From Thermasporomyces composti (GTDB lineage: Bacteria > Actinomycetota > Actinomycetes > Propionibacteriales > Actinopolymorphaceae): a DNA stretch of 64,000 bases. The notes beneath the pieces are model-generated. The model worked only from the letters and a program-made list of their open reading frames with translations, was not told the origin of the DNA and did no database searches. The DNA is taken from NCBI RefSeq assembly GCF_003386795.1, contig NZ_QTUC01000001.1, positions 2,356,001 through 2,420,000 on the forward strand. The letters run 5' to 3'. The position numbers were made by a program, and so were the translations under genes. This document shows positions 43,176 to 51,722 of this stretch, piece after piece. Position 1 is the stretch's first letter. The number at the start of each line of letters is the position of its first letter.

Positions 43176-44260
43176 CGGGCGCGGCGGGCGTTGAGCCAGT
43201 CGACGATGACCCGCGCGATGCGCGGTCCGGCCTTGCCGTCCCACAGCGGTGGCACCGGCCACTCGGTCAACGGCCCGCGTTCGAGGACGGCCTGCAGCTC
43301 GTCGGGGAGCGTGTCCGCGCGCACCAGCCGGTTCGTGCCGTGCGTGATCGTGATGGGCCGTTCGGTCGACGGCCGTAGGGTGAGGCAGGGGACACCGAGC
43401 ACGGTGGTCTCCTCCTGCACACCACCGGAGTCGGTGAGGACGGCGGCCGCGCCGCGCACGAGTGACATGAACTCGACGTAGCCGAGTGGGTCGACGACGC
43501 GGATGTTCGGGTGGTCGGCGAATCCCAGCTCGAGCAACCGAGCCCGCCCACGCGGGTGCAGGGGGACGAGGATGGGCAGCAGGTCGGCGCACTTGTGGAT
43601 GGCCTGGATGAGGGTGACCGCGTGCGCCTTGTCATCGACGTTGCCCGGCCGGTGCAAGGTCGCCACCGCGTACGGTCCGGACAGCCCGTGCGCCTGCCGC
43701 GCCGGCTCCGGGTCGAATCGGTCAAGGTGGGCGAGCAACGTGTCGATCATCGGGTTGCCGACGAAGTGGATCCGGTCCGCCGGCACGCCCTCCCGGGACA
43801 GGTGCGCGATGGCGTCCGGGCTGGTCGCGAACGCGAGGTCGGACAGCGCGTCGGTGACCTTGCGGTTGATCTCCTCGGGCATGGTGAGGTCGAAGCTGCG
43901 CAGCCCCGCCTCGACGTGGGCCACCGGTACGCCGATCTTGGCGCAGACCAGCGCGGCCGCCAGGGTGGAGTTGACGTCGCCGTAGACCACGACGAGGGAC
44001 GGGCGCTCGGCGAGGAACCGCTCCTCCAGCGCGGTCATCACCGCGGCCGTCTGGGTGGCGTGGGACCCCGATCCCACACCGAGGTTGACGTCGGGACGCG
44101 GCAGCTCCAGCTCCCGGAAGAAGATGTCGGACAGTTTGTCGTCGTAGTGCTGTCCGGTATGGACCAACTGCTGTCGGACGCCCAGGGACGTCAGCGCGGA
44201 GAGGACGGGCGCCGCTTTGGGGAAGTTGGGACGCGCCCCTGTGATGTGGACGACGGTCAC
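43172..44260 (-). CDS. wecB: UDP-N-acetylglucosamine 2-epimerase (non-hydrolysing)
   Basis: The 362-aa enzyme interconverts UDP-GlcNAc and UDP-ManNAc. Evidence: VVHITGARPNFPKAAPVL at the N-terminus, TGQHYDDKLSDIFF, VYGDVNSTLAAALVCAK, VAHVEAGLRSFDLTMPEEIN with the catalytic-site Asp/Glu residues, FVGNPMIDTL, and LTDSGGVQEETTVLGVP in the C-terminal nucleotide-binding domain. I chose the GTG at 44260 because it overlaps the upstream stop (GTGA) like the other junctions in this operon and begins directly at the Rossmann strand; the frame opens at 44287 too. The product would feed the UDP-ManNAc dehydrogenase-like enzyme encoded at 54.2 kb. Confidence 0.93.
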   Translation of the reverse strand: MTVVHITGARPNFPKAAPVLSALTSLGVRQQLVHTGQHYDDKLSDIFFRELELPRPDVNLGVGSGSHATQTAAVMTALEERFLAERPSLVVVYGDVNSTLAAALVCAKIGVPVAHVEAGLRSFDLTMPEEINRKVTDALSDLAFATSPDAIAHLSREGVPADRIHFVGNPMIDTLLAHLDRFDPEPARQAHGLSGPYAVATLHRPGNVDDKAHAVTLIQAIHKCADLLPILVPLHPRGRARLLELGFADHPNIRVVDPLGYVEFMSLVRGAAAVLTDSGGVQEETTVLGVPCLTLRPSTERPITITHGTNRLVRADTLPDELQAVLERGPLTEWPVPPLWDGKAGPRIARVIVDWLNARRAR

Positions 44261-45438
44261 GGGTGTGAACCTCCACTGTCGAGCCATGCGCGGACGGCGG
44301 CCGCGAAGGCGCGCGACACCCGCGACGGGGAGATGCGTGCGGCCGCTCCGAGGGCGGCGGCACGAGCGCGTGGGGTCACCAGGCTCCTCGCTTGCGCCAA
44401 CGCGGTGAGCAGGCCGTCTGGGTCGTCGCCGTCGTATCGCAGGGCGTAGGACGGGCTGACTCGCGCCGCCTCACCCGAGTCCTCGCGGAGGACGACCGGA
44501 AGCCCGAACGTTAACGCCAACGCCAGGGCGCCGGAGTTAAGCGACCGACGGTACGGGAAGACCGCGACGTCGGCGGCACGAAGGTAGACCTGCATCTCGT
44601 CGTCGGGAATCTTACGCAGCGCGGCGTACACGGCCGGATGGGTGAGCACCCGCTCGCGGAAGGCGCGAGTCTCCTCCTCCTGGTTGGTGGGTCCGGCCAC
44701 GATCAGCGCGTAGCGACCGGGCTCGCGCTCGCACAGACGGTCGAACGCGTCGAGGAGCTCGGTCAGCCCCTTGTAGGGCTGGACGCGTCCGACGAGCGCG
44801 AACGCGGTGACGTCGGGCGGCATGCCCAGTTCGAGCCGGGCCTGCTGTTTGGTCATCCACGAGGGATAGACGTCGTGGTAGGCCGGGTGGGGAACGGCGA
44901 GCAGTTTCTCCTCGGGAATGTCGAACCACGGGGAGACGAGCTCGCGGGTCCGCGGGCTCATGACGTGGACACGCTCGGCGAGGTTCACCACACCCTGTCG
45001 GAGCTCCGCCTCCAACCGCTCGAAGCGGGTCTCGTGGGGGAGGACGTTGTGGACCGTCCACAGGATGCGGGCGCCCTGCTCCTTGAGCTGGCTCAGCTGG
45101 TCGAGGTACCGCTTGAGTCGGTCGCGGGCATCGGCCTCGTCGGCGGCCTTGGCCATGACGACATTGAGCCAGTGGACGTGGACCACGAGGTGGAGGCCGC
45201 TCCCAGCGACCGCGCGGGCGAGACGGAGGGTGGTGTCGGGGTCGTACGTCGGCACCGGTGTCAGCCCGGCGTCGCCGAGCTGGGAGTACAGCATCGCCTG
45301 GAAGGGGTTGCCCCGCACCACGGGGTAGTACGCGAGCAGGCCGGCACCGGCCCGCGACCAGTCCATGGCCGAGAGGGCGCGGAGCGCGTCGTCGAGCGCC
45401 AGCGAGGGCTCGTAGCCCAACCGTCGGGTGATCAGCAT
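44257..45438 (-). CDS. GT4-like glycosyltransferase
   Basis: The 393-aa GT-B protein has an N-terminal acceptor domain with AYYPVVRGNPFQAMLY and VVHVHWLNVV, a middle RILWTVHNVLPHE, and a donor domain beginning FALVGRVQPYKGLTELLDAF and ending with FPYRRSLNSGALALALTFGL (the E/S-x7-E type loop region). HWLN and HNVLPHE segments recall GumK/WelK-type glycan transferases. It starts at ATG 45438 with a seven-base overlap into the preceding gene. It is third in the leftward polysaccharide operon. Sugar specificity is unknown. Confidence 0.85.
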   Translation of the reverse strand: MLITRRLGYEPSLALDDALRALSAMDWSRAGAGLLAYYPVVRGNPFQAMLYSQLGDAGLTPVPTYDPDTTLRLARAVAGSGLHLVVHVHWLNVVMAKAADEADARDRLKRYLDQLSQLKEQGARILWTVHNVLPHETRFERLEAELRQGVVNLAERVHVMSPRTRELVSPWFDIPEEKLLAVPHPAYHDVYPSWMTKQQARLELGMPPDVTAFALVGRVQPYKGLTELLDAFDRLCEREPGRYALIVAGPTNQEEETRAFRERVLTHPAVYAALRKIPDDEMQVYLRAADVAVFPYRRSLNSGALALALTFGLPVVLREDSGEAARVSPSYALRYDGDDPDGLLTALAQARSLVTPRARAAALGAAARISPSRVSRAFAAAVRAWLDSGGSHP

Positions 45439-47264
45439 GGTGCCCCTTCCGTCGCCTGGCCGTCGTCCGCGGAGGGTGGTGCCGGGGTGCCCTCGGCGTC
45501 GACGGCGGGCGGCGTCGACGATGCGATGGATGGCAAGGACTCGAGTCCGTCCACGCCCCCGGCGAGCCGCTCGGCCGCCGCCTTGCCACCTCGGGCCAGC
45601 AGGTCGTCGTAGGCGGCGCCGAACGCCCGCGCCACCGCGGACCAGGACCGCTCCGCGGCGACCCAGCGGGCCGCCTCGTCGACCAACCGGTGCCGCTCGG
45701 CCTCGGCGTCCATCAGCCGCTCGGCCGCCGCGGCGAGCGCCTCGGGGTCGCCGGCCCGGAAGGAGTGCCCGCGCTGGTCGGTGCCGATGATCTCGACCAG
45801 CGCCGGGAGATCGGCCACGAGGAGCGGCACCCGCATCGCCATCGCCTCGAACGGCTTCATCGGTGAGACCATCCGGGCGGCACGGTCATCGACCCGGGGC
45901 ACGACGAACAGGTCGATCTGCGCGTAGTACTCCGCGACGGTCTCGAACGGCACATTGCCGGTGAAGCGCACGAAGCGGGCCACACCGAGCTTCTGGGCCA
46001 GGCGCTCCAGCTCAGCTCGGCGGTGGCCGTCCCCCACGAGCAGCCCGGTGACAGCCCGTCCCCGCGCGCGGAGCTTCGCCACGGCCTCGATGAGGACCTC
46101 CTGCCCTTCGCGCGGATGGGACAGGTTGCTCACGTACCCGAGGGTGAAGGTGTCCGCGAGGCCGAGCTCGCGGCGCCGCGTGACGTCTCGCTCACGCGGG
46201 ACGAACCGTGTGAGGTCCACGGCGTTGGGCACCACCCGCACCTTGTCAGCGGGGATTCCGTGACGCCCGACGATCTCGTCCCGCATGGGTCCGGACAGCG
46301 TGATCACGAGATCCGCCGCCTCCATCATGCGGGTCTCGGTCGCGAACCGACGCTCGTAGTACTCGCCCCGCTCGGCGTAGCGGGGGTCGTCGGTCCAGGT
46401 GGCCTCGAAGAAGCTGCGCACCTCGTACAGCCAGGGAATGCCTGCCCACCGGGCGACCGCCTGGCCGGCGAGTGCCGACTCGAAGCCACGGTGTCCCGAG
46501 GCGACGTGGAGGAGTGCCGGGCGTTCCCGTGCCACGACGGCGGCGAGCATGCGGGTGGTCAGCTCGACGTACTCGTCGTGCGCGAGCGTGAGCAGCTGCT
46601 TGCCGGCGTTCGGCAGCAGGTGGTGGTAGGTGACCTCCTCGACGACGCTGCGCTCGGGCGCCTGCTCGACGCCCAGGACGCCGGGGAACCCGGGCATGGT
46701 CACGCCGAAGACGTCCCAGCCGGCTCGGGTGAGCGCCTGCAGCGACTCGTGCGACCTCGTGCAGAAGCCGTTGTGGAGGAAGGGGCGGGACTCCTTGGCC
46801 AGGTAGAGGACGCGCCTGCCGAGAGGGGCGGGCGGGGGAGGCGCCGTCGCGAGGACGGGCCGCCACCGGGCATCGGTCTCCCGGATCCGGCCGGTGAGTT
46901 TGCGAGCCGAGCTCCAGTGCACCGGGTCTTGGGTGCGTTCGACCCGATGGAGGGCATGCACGGTGGCCTCGGTGTAGCAGCCCCGCTTGATCGCGACCCG
47001 CGACGCCACATCGAGGGCGCGGGGGTCGTCGGGGTTACGTCGCAAGACGGCGGCGACGTGCTCCGCCGCGCGCTCGTAGTCACCCGAGCCCAGGCAGGCC
47101 CGTGCCGCGGCCAGCCCAGCGCGCGTGATCCGAGCGGTGTGCTGGCCGAGGACCAGCTGTTGGACTCGCCGGATCCGTCGCTTCGCCTGGGGCGAGAGGC
47201 GCTGGCGGGCGACGGCGACCACGGTGTCGGTCAGCTTCTTGGTCCACTGGTCCGCAAGGCTCAT
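45432..47264 (-). CDS. TPR-containing GT4 glycosyltransferase
   Basis: The 610-aa protein has an N-terminal helical segment with TPR-like sequence (YERAAEHVAAVLRRNPDDPR near residue 65). A GT4-type GT-B transferase follows: FLHNGFCTRSHESLQALTRA, LLHVASGHRGFESALAGQAV, WLYEVRSFFEATW, VVPNAVDLTRFVPRE, LGYVSNLSHPREGQEVLIEA and the donor loop SPMKPFEAMAMRVPLLVADL. The C-terminal 50 residues are low-complexity. The ATG overlaps the upstream stop (ATGA). It has no signal peptide and is cytoplasmic, likely acting on a lipid-linked glycan intermediate. Confidence 0.87.
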   Translation of the reverse strand: MSLADQWTKKLTDTVVAVARQRLSPQAKRRIRRVQQLVLGQHTARITRAGLAAARACLGSGDYERAAEHVAAVLRRNPDDPRALDVASRVAIKRGCYTEATVHALHRVERTQDPVHWSSARKLTGRIRETDARWRPVLATAPPPPAPLGRRVLYLAKESRPFLHNGFCTRSHESLQALTRAGWDVFGVTMPGFPGVLGVEQAPERSVVEEVTYHHLLPNAGKQLLTLAHDEYVELTTRMLAAVVARERPALLHVASGHRGFESALAGQAVARWAGIPWLYEVRSFFEATWTDDPRYAERGEYYERRFATETRMMEAADLVITLSGPMRDEIVGRHGIPADKVRVVPNAVDLTRFVPRERDVTRRRELGLADTFTLGYVSNLSHPREGQEVLIEAVAKLRARGRAVTGLLVGDGHRRAELERLAQKLGVARFVRFTGNVPFETVAEYYAQIDLFVVPRVDDRAARMVSPMKPFEAMAMRVPLLVADLPALVEIIGTDQRGHSFRAGDPEALAAAAERLMDAEAERHRLVDEAARWVAAERSWSAVARAFGAAYDDLLARGGKAAAERLAGGVDGLESLPSIASSTPPAVDAEGTPAPPSADDGQATEGAPC

Positions 47265-49063
47265 GGCGTGAGGATCGCCTCCGGGAGTCCGTCGTAGCGC
47301 ACGTCGCCGTCGTCGAGGAGCTGTGCGTGGTCAGCCTGCCAGGTGTGCTCGCCGCCGTGTCGGACGTAGACGTATCCGAGGCCGTGCGTGCGATAGATGG
47401 TCCCGCCGATCGAGCGGACGCGGGCGAGCAGGTCGGCGTCGACGTGCCGGGGTGAGGTGCTCCATCCGCCGGCCGCCTGGAGGACGCCGCGCGACAGAAG
47501 CATCGTTCCGCCCGCCGGGGTGACGTCGTAGGCCTCCACGGCGGCCCACGTCCGGTCGACGGTGGTGCCCTCGCCGACGAGGTGGACGAAGCGGGCTGCC
47601 TTCGCGACGAGGTCCGCGCCCGAGGTGCGGGTGGCGACGACCAGGTCCGTGAGGTGGTCGGGGCCGTACCGGTCGTCGTCGTCGACTTTGGCGAGCAGCT
47701 CCCCGTCAGCGCGCCGGGACAGGGTGCCGAGGACCTCCCCGAGCGTGCGGTCGGCGGGGACGTCGACCACCCGCAGGGGGACCGGAAGGTGCGCCCGGAG
47801 GTCGGCGACGGTGGCCTCGTCGAGCGTGTAGCCGTGGGTCCCGAGGAGGACCTCGAAGGTCGGGTAGGTCTGAGCGGCGAGGTCCCGGACGCAGGTCATC
47901 ACGTCGGTGGGTCGCTTGCTGGCGATGAGGACGGAGACGGTCGGCAGGCTCAGCGGCGTCGCCTCTCCGTTCGACCCGGTTCCGTTCGAGCCGGTGCCGC
48001 CGACGGCGGCGAGTCGGGCCAATGGTGTGTGGCGGAGCGCGGGGTCGTGGCGGATCGCAGCGTTCCGGGCCGCCGCCACGCTCACCTGGTAGCCGGACGG
48101 ACCATCGACCGTGGACGGGTCGTCGACCACGACGTGGCCACGGTGGGCCAGCCGGTCGCGGACGGCCGCGCTCGGGGAGGTCATGACGACCCCGCAGGCG
48201 GCGAGGCCGGCCAGCACGTGGTCGACGAACGGCGTGTCCGGAAGGTCGTCCGCGAGGGAGACCACCGCGTACTTGTCCCACCGCGGCGAGACCAGCGTCT
48301 GCTCGACCGAGCCGCGCGGGTGGAAGGACAGCACCCGGTCACCGGCCTCGGTCCACAGCACCACCCCGTCGCCGTCAGGGCGCAGCGAGTAGCGCCGCGC
48401 CGTCCCGACCAGCCGCCGTCCGTGCGGGTTGGCCAGCGCGGTCACGAGCGGCCAGCGAAACTCCACGGTCCGAGTCGTGAGCGGTGGGAAGGGGCCGCTG
48501 GTGTCCAGCGGTGGATCGCCGAGGACGCCGTGAGGCCAGGTCGAGGATCCCCGCACCCAGGCGGTGCGGTCGACGGTGGGGACGACCCCACCGGTCTGCT
48601 CCCACCGTCGAGGCCGCAGGACGGTCGTACAGAGCTCGTCGAGCGCGTCGCCGACACTGCGCCGGCTCTTCCACCGCAGGCGAACCTCGAGGCGGGAGCC
48701 CACCGCTCGCCAGCTGACCGCGGTCGTGTCGCGCGCCAAACCACGCGGTCGGAGTCCGCCGCGCAGCCAGGTCGGCATGGTCGCGATGCGCAGCGAGACC
48801 TCCCGGACGTGCCCGTGCAGCAGGCACGACCCGGCGAGACGTTCCAGACAGGCGGCGTCGGGAAGATCGAGCCGGAGGACCTCCGCGTGGACCGGCCGGC
48901 GTGCCTGGGGGTCGTCCAGCCGGTAGCGGCGCGGGCGGAGACCGTGGGTCGGCGAGACCTCGACGGTGTCCCAGCGCGTCATCCGGACGGTGACGCCCCC
49001 GGTCAGGCGACGGGCGAGCTCGTGTGCCTCGTGTCGGAGTCTCGCCGTCCGGAGCCTCCTCAC
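47261..49063 (-). CDS. GT2 glycosyltransferase with large N-terminal domain
   Basis: The 600-aa protein starts at GTG 49063 behind GGGAGG. Residues 380-600 are a GT-A family-2 domain: VSVLIASKRPTDVMTCVRDL, QTYPTFEVLLGTHG, the metal-binding KVDDDDRYGPDHL and GWSTSPRHVDADLLARV. The first 370 residues are Arg/Leu-rich and match no family I recognise; they contain GPFPPLTTRTVEFRWPLVTA and a Rossmann-like VVSLADDLPDTPFVDHVLAG stretch. It is the first gene of the five-gene leftward operon and is divergent from the next GT gene, with a 270-base promoter region between. Confidence 0.82.
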   Translation of the reverse strand: MRRLRTARLRHEAHELARRLTGGVTVRMTRWDTVEVSPTHGLRPRRYRLDDPQARRPVHAEVLRLDLPDAACLERLAGSCLLHGHVREVSLRIATMPTWLRGGLRPRGLARDTTAVSWRAVGSRLEVRLRWKSRRSVGDALDELCTTVLRPRRWEQTGGVVPTVDRTAWVRGSSTWPHGVLGDPPLDTSGPFPPLTTRTVEFRWPLVTALANPHGRRLVGTARRYSLRPDGDGVVLWTEAGDRVLSFHPRGSVEQTLVSPRWDKYAVVSLADDLPDTPFVDHVLAGLAACGVVMTSPSAAVRDRLAHRGHVVVDDPSTVDGPSGYQVSVAAARNAAIRHDPALRHTPLARLAAVGGTGSNGTGSNGEATPLSLPTVSVLIASKRPTDVMTCVRDLAAQTYPTFEVLLGTHGYTLDEATVADLRAHLPVPLRVVDVPADRTLGEVLGTLSRRADGELLAKVDDDDRYGPDHLTDLVVATRTSGADLVAKAARFVHLVGEGTTVDRTWAAVEAYDVTPAGGTMLLSRGVLQAAGGWSTSPRHVDADLLARVRSIGGTIYRTHGLGYVYVRHGGEHTWQADHAQLLDDGDVRYDGLPEAILTP

Positions 49064-49333
49064 CCGACGACCTCCCGTCTCACTCTCCGCGCGCTCGCAC
49101 CCAGCTCACCGGTCACACCTCTGTCCCGCGATGCCGGACCGTGGCCGCGACGCCTGGACGGTAGGACCATCCTGACCCGGGTCAGACGCGTTCGAGACGG
49201 GAACGTAACGGAGCGACGCGATGACGGACGGCTCGGGTGCGGTCCGTGGTGGGTGTTCAGCATCGGACGCATTCGTCCCTATGCTGCCTTTTTCGTGGTC
49301 GACGACACGCCTCACGGCGTCCATCAGGTTGGC

Positions 49334-51442
49334 ATGACCGAAGACCAGGAGACCGGCACGCCGGTCGGGACGAACACCGTCGTTCTCCTCCGTGAGGAGA
49401 GGTGGCCGGCGTGGCCAGGCGTGTGCTGCTGGCGGGCGAGTGTCCACGCGGCATTCGCCGAGGCCGGCCTGGACGTGCGGGAGATCCCGTGGTCGCCGCT
49501 TGAGCGGGAACAACCGGAACGTCCCGCCCCGCCGCCGTCCCACACGCGGCGTCCGGCGCGTGAGCAGTCGACAGCCGTGCTCGCGCTCCAGTTCATGGGC
49601 CGTGTCGCTCGAGCCGGTGTCGTGACGGCGGGCCGTCGGGTGCGGGCGGCCGCGGGTCGGGTAGGGCGGGAGCTCGAGGCCCGGGTCGCCGACCGAATGC
49701 CCCGATCGGTGCCGCCTCCGTCGGGTGTCCAGGACACGGTGAGAGTCAGTCCGCCGTCGGAGTCGGACCCCCGCCTGCGTGGTCTGACGAGGGCGCGGCT
49801 GGTGCTCGCCGAATCGCCCGAGGGCGCCCTCGCCGCTGTCCGGTCGGGTGTGCCGGCGGGGGTCGTCTGGCTGCTCGCCATCCCGCCGGAGCGGTCCGCG
49901 CCCGGTGAGCCGGTCACGTGGGCTGGTCCGCTGCGTGAGGCGGTGTCGGAGATCGGCGGGCTCGTCACCGACAGTCTGGACGCCGCTGGCATCCTCGAGC
50001 GGGTCGCCGGACCCGTGCGCACGGTGGTTCTGCCGCCCCTCGCGTCAGACCGTGCCTGCCCGACCTGCGGTGGGGGAACGCCTGCAGGAGTCGACCCGGA
50101 GAAGCGTCCCCCGACGCTCGACGTCCACCCGACCGACATCCCCTCGCACCTGCTGCTGTGGCGGCGGCTGCTCGACGAGCCGACGCCCACCGAGTACTCG
50201 TGGGCGGTGGCGCGGCTCCGCGGTGAGGGCGGGCCCTGGTTGCCACCGGAACGCGACACGTGGGGCGCCACACCCGACCGCGCGACCGGCGGGTCCGCGC
50301 CCGACTGGAGCGCCTCGGCGCAGGCCGCGGGCGTCCGACGGCTGCTCGCGGCACTGCCTCCCCCCGCTGACCAGGTGCCGGCGGGCGCCTCGCCCCTGCG
50401 GGTCCGGGTCTTCGGGTACGACATGAAGTTCATGCGGGACCTCGCCCGCGTCTTGGGTGAGCGACCCGACTTCGACCTCGTGGTGGACGAGTGGCGCAGC
50501 GCCAGCGCCAAGAACGACGGGATCACCGAGAACCTCGCGCGCTCCGCGCAGACTCTCGTCGCCGAGTGGGCGCGGCCGAACGCGGTCTGGCTGTCCAAGG
50601 TCAAACGGCCCGACCAGTACCTCGTGGTACGTCTGCACCGGTTCGAGATCGAGAGCGCCTACCCTCGCCAGATCGACATCGACGCGGTGGACGCGGTCGT
50701 CTACATCGCGCCCCACATGGGTCGCCGGATTCGCGACGAGCTCGGCTGGCCGGCCGACAAGCTGGTCTACATCCCCAACTACACCGACCTGGCGAACCTG
50801 GACCGGCCGAAGTATCCCGACGCCCGCTTCACTCTCGGGATGGTCGGGATCGTGCCGAGCCTCAAGCGGTTCGACCTCGCCCTGGACCTGCTGGCGGCGA
50901 TCCGCCGGGAGGATCCGCGGTTCAGCCTGCTGGTGCGTTCTCAGATGGGCTGGGCGCACCCACCGTCGTGGGAGTCGGCGGAGGAGCGTCGCCAGGTCCA
51001 GCGGGCGTTGGAGCGGGTGGAGAAGGATCCGCTGCTGCGGGGTGCCGTGGTCTTCGACGCCTTCGGGCGCGACATGGCCGCCTGGTTCCGCAAGGTGGGC
51101 CACATCCTCTCCCTCTCCGACGTCGAGGGCTCGCACGTGGCGTTGTGCGAGGGCATGGGCTCGGGCGCGGTGCCGGTGATCCGCGGCTGGGAGGGCGCCG
51201 CCGAGGCCTACGGCGCCGAGAACGTCAGCGCGTCCCTCGACGACGCGGTGGCCAAGGTGCTCGAGAGCGCCGACCCAGCGGTGTGGGAGGAGCGGTCGCA
51301 GCAGGCCAAGGAGGAGGTGGCCCGCCGCTTCGACCCCACCCAAGTCGTCGAGGCGTGGGTCGACCTCTCGTACGGCCACGCCGAGAAGGCGAGGCAGCGG
51401 TTCGCCGCCTACGTCGACGAGTCGCTGCGGCTCGCTCCGTAA
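49334..51442 (+). CDS. large GT4-like glycosyltransferase
   Basis: The 702-aa protein has a clear GT-B donor domain in its C-terminal half: LRVRVFGYDMKFMRDLARVL, VWLSKVKRPDQYLVVRLHRF, KLVYIPNYTDLANLD, FTLGMVGIVPSLKRFDLALD, and the loop SLSDVEGSHVALCEGMGSGA followed by VPVIRGWEGAAE. The N-terminal 330 residues are Arg/Pro-rich with weak Rossmann-like strands. I chose the ATG at 49334, the first start after the divergent promoter region, although its ribosome site is weak. An upstream extension of the same frame runs antisense to the GT2 gene and is not real. It begins the rightward arm of the polysaccharide locus. Confidence 0.8.
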   Translation: MTEDQETGTPVGTNTVVLLREERWPAWPGVCCWRASVHAAFAEAGLDVREIPWSPLEREQPERPAPPPSHTRRPAREQSTAVLALQFMGRVARAGVVTAGRRVRAAAGRVGRELEARVADRMPRSVPPPSGVQDTVRVSPPSESDPRLRGLTRARLVLAESPEGALAAVRSGVPAGVVWLLAIPPERSAPGEPVTWAGPLREAVSEIGGLVTDSLDAAGILERVAGPVRTVVLPPLASDRACPTCGGGTPAGVDPEKRPPTLDVHPTDIPSHLLLWRRLLDEPTPTEYSWAVARLRGEGGPWLPPERDTWGATPDRATGGSAPDWSASAQAAGVRRLLAALPPPADQVPAGASPLRVRVFGYDMKFMRDLARVLGERPDFDLVVDEWRSASAKNDGITENLARSAQTLVAEWARPNAVWLSKVKRPDQYLVVRLHRFEIESAYPRQIDIDAVDAVVYIAPHMGRRIRDELGWPADKLVYIPNYTDLANLDRPKYPDARFTLGMVGIVPSLKRFDLALDLLAAIRREDPRFSLLVRSQMGWAHPPSWESAEERRQVQRALERVEKDPLLRGAVVFDAFGRDMAAWFRKVGHILSLSDVEGSHVALCEGMGSGAVPVIRGWEGAAEAYGAENVSASLDDAVAKVLESADPAVWEERSQQAKEEVARRFDPTQVVEAWVDLSYGHAEKARQRFAAYVDESLRLAP

Positions 51443-51722
51443 CCAGCGGCGCGCGTGCGAGACGCAGTCGCGTGCCCGGGACCGCCACGTGAGGGGTGCT
51501 GGGTGGGAGGTCGGGTATGGCCTGGAAGACTCGGTCGCGTGGAGATCTGCTGTCTCGGCCCGAACGCGACGTCCGCCCCGGGGTCGTCGCCTCCACGCCT
51601 GGTCCGGCGGGAACCGAACCGGCGTCGAGGAGGCGGCCAAGATGGTAACTTTTTCTTAAATCTCCACTGTGACCTGTCCAAACGGCCGCGTCGGCGGCGC
51701 GTACGCACTTAGAGTCCCGAAC
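51443..51722. other. spacer and promoter region of the UDP-sugar dehydrogenase
   Basis: 280 bases. TAGAGT at 51710-51715 ends seven bases before the GTG at 51723 and is a good leaderless -10. An A/T-rich patch (AACTTTTTCTTAAA, 51646-51659) stands out in otherwise G/C-rich DNA and could be a UP-like or regulator-binding site. No gene is seen. Confidence 0.45.

Noticed and set aside
47582-49333. Upstream extension of the large GT4 frame to about 1,286 codons
   Set aside because: The extension lies wholly antisense to the GT2 gene and has low-complexity composition; the divergent promoter region sits at 49064-49333.
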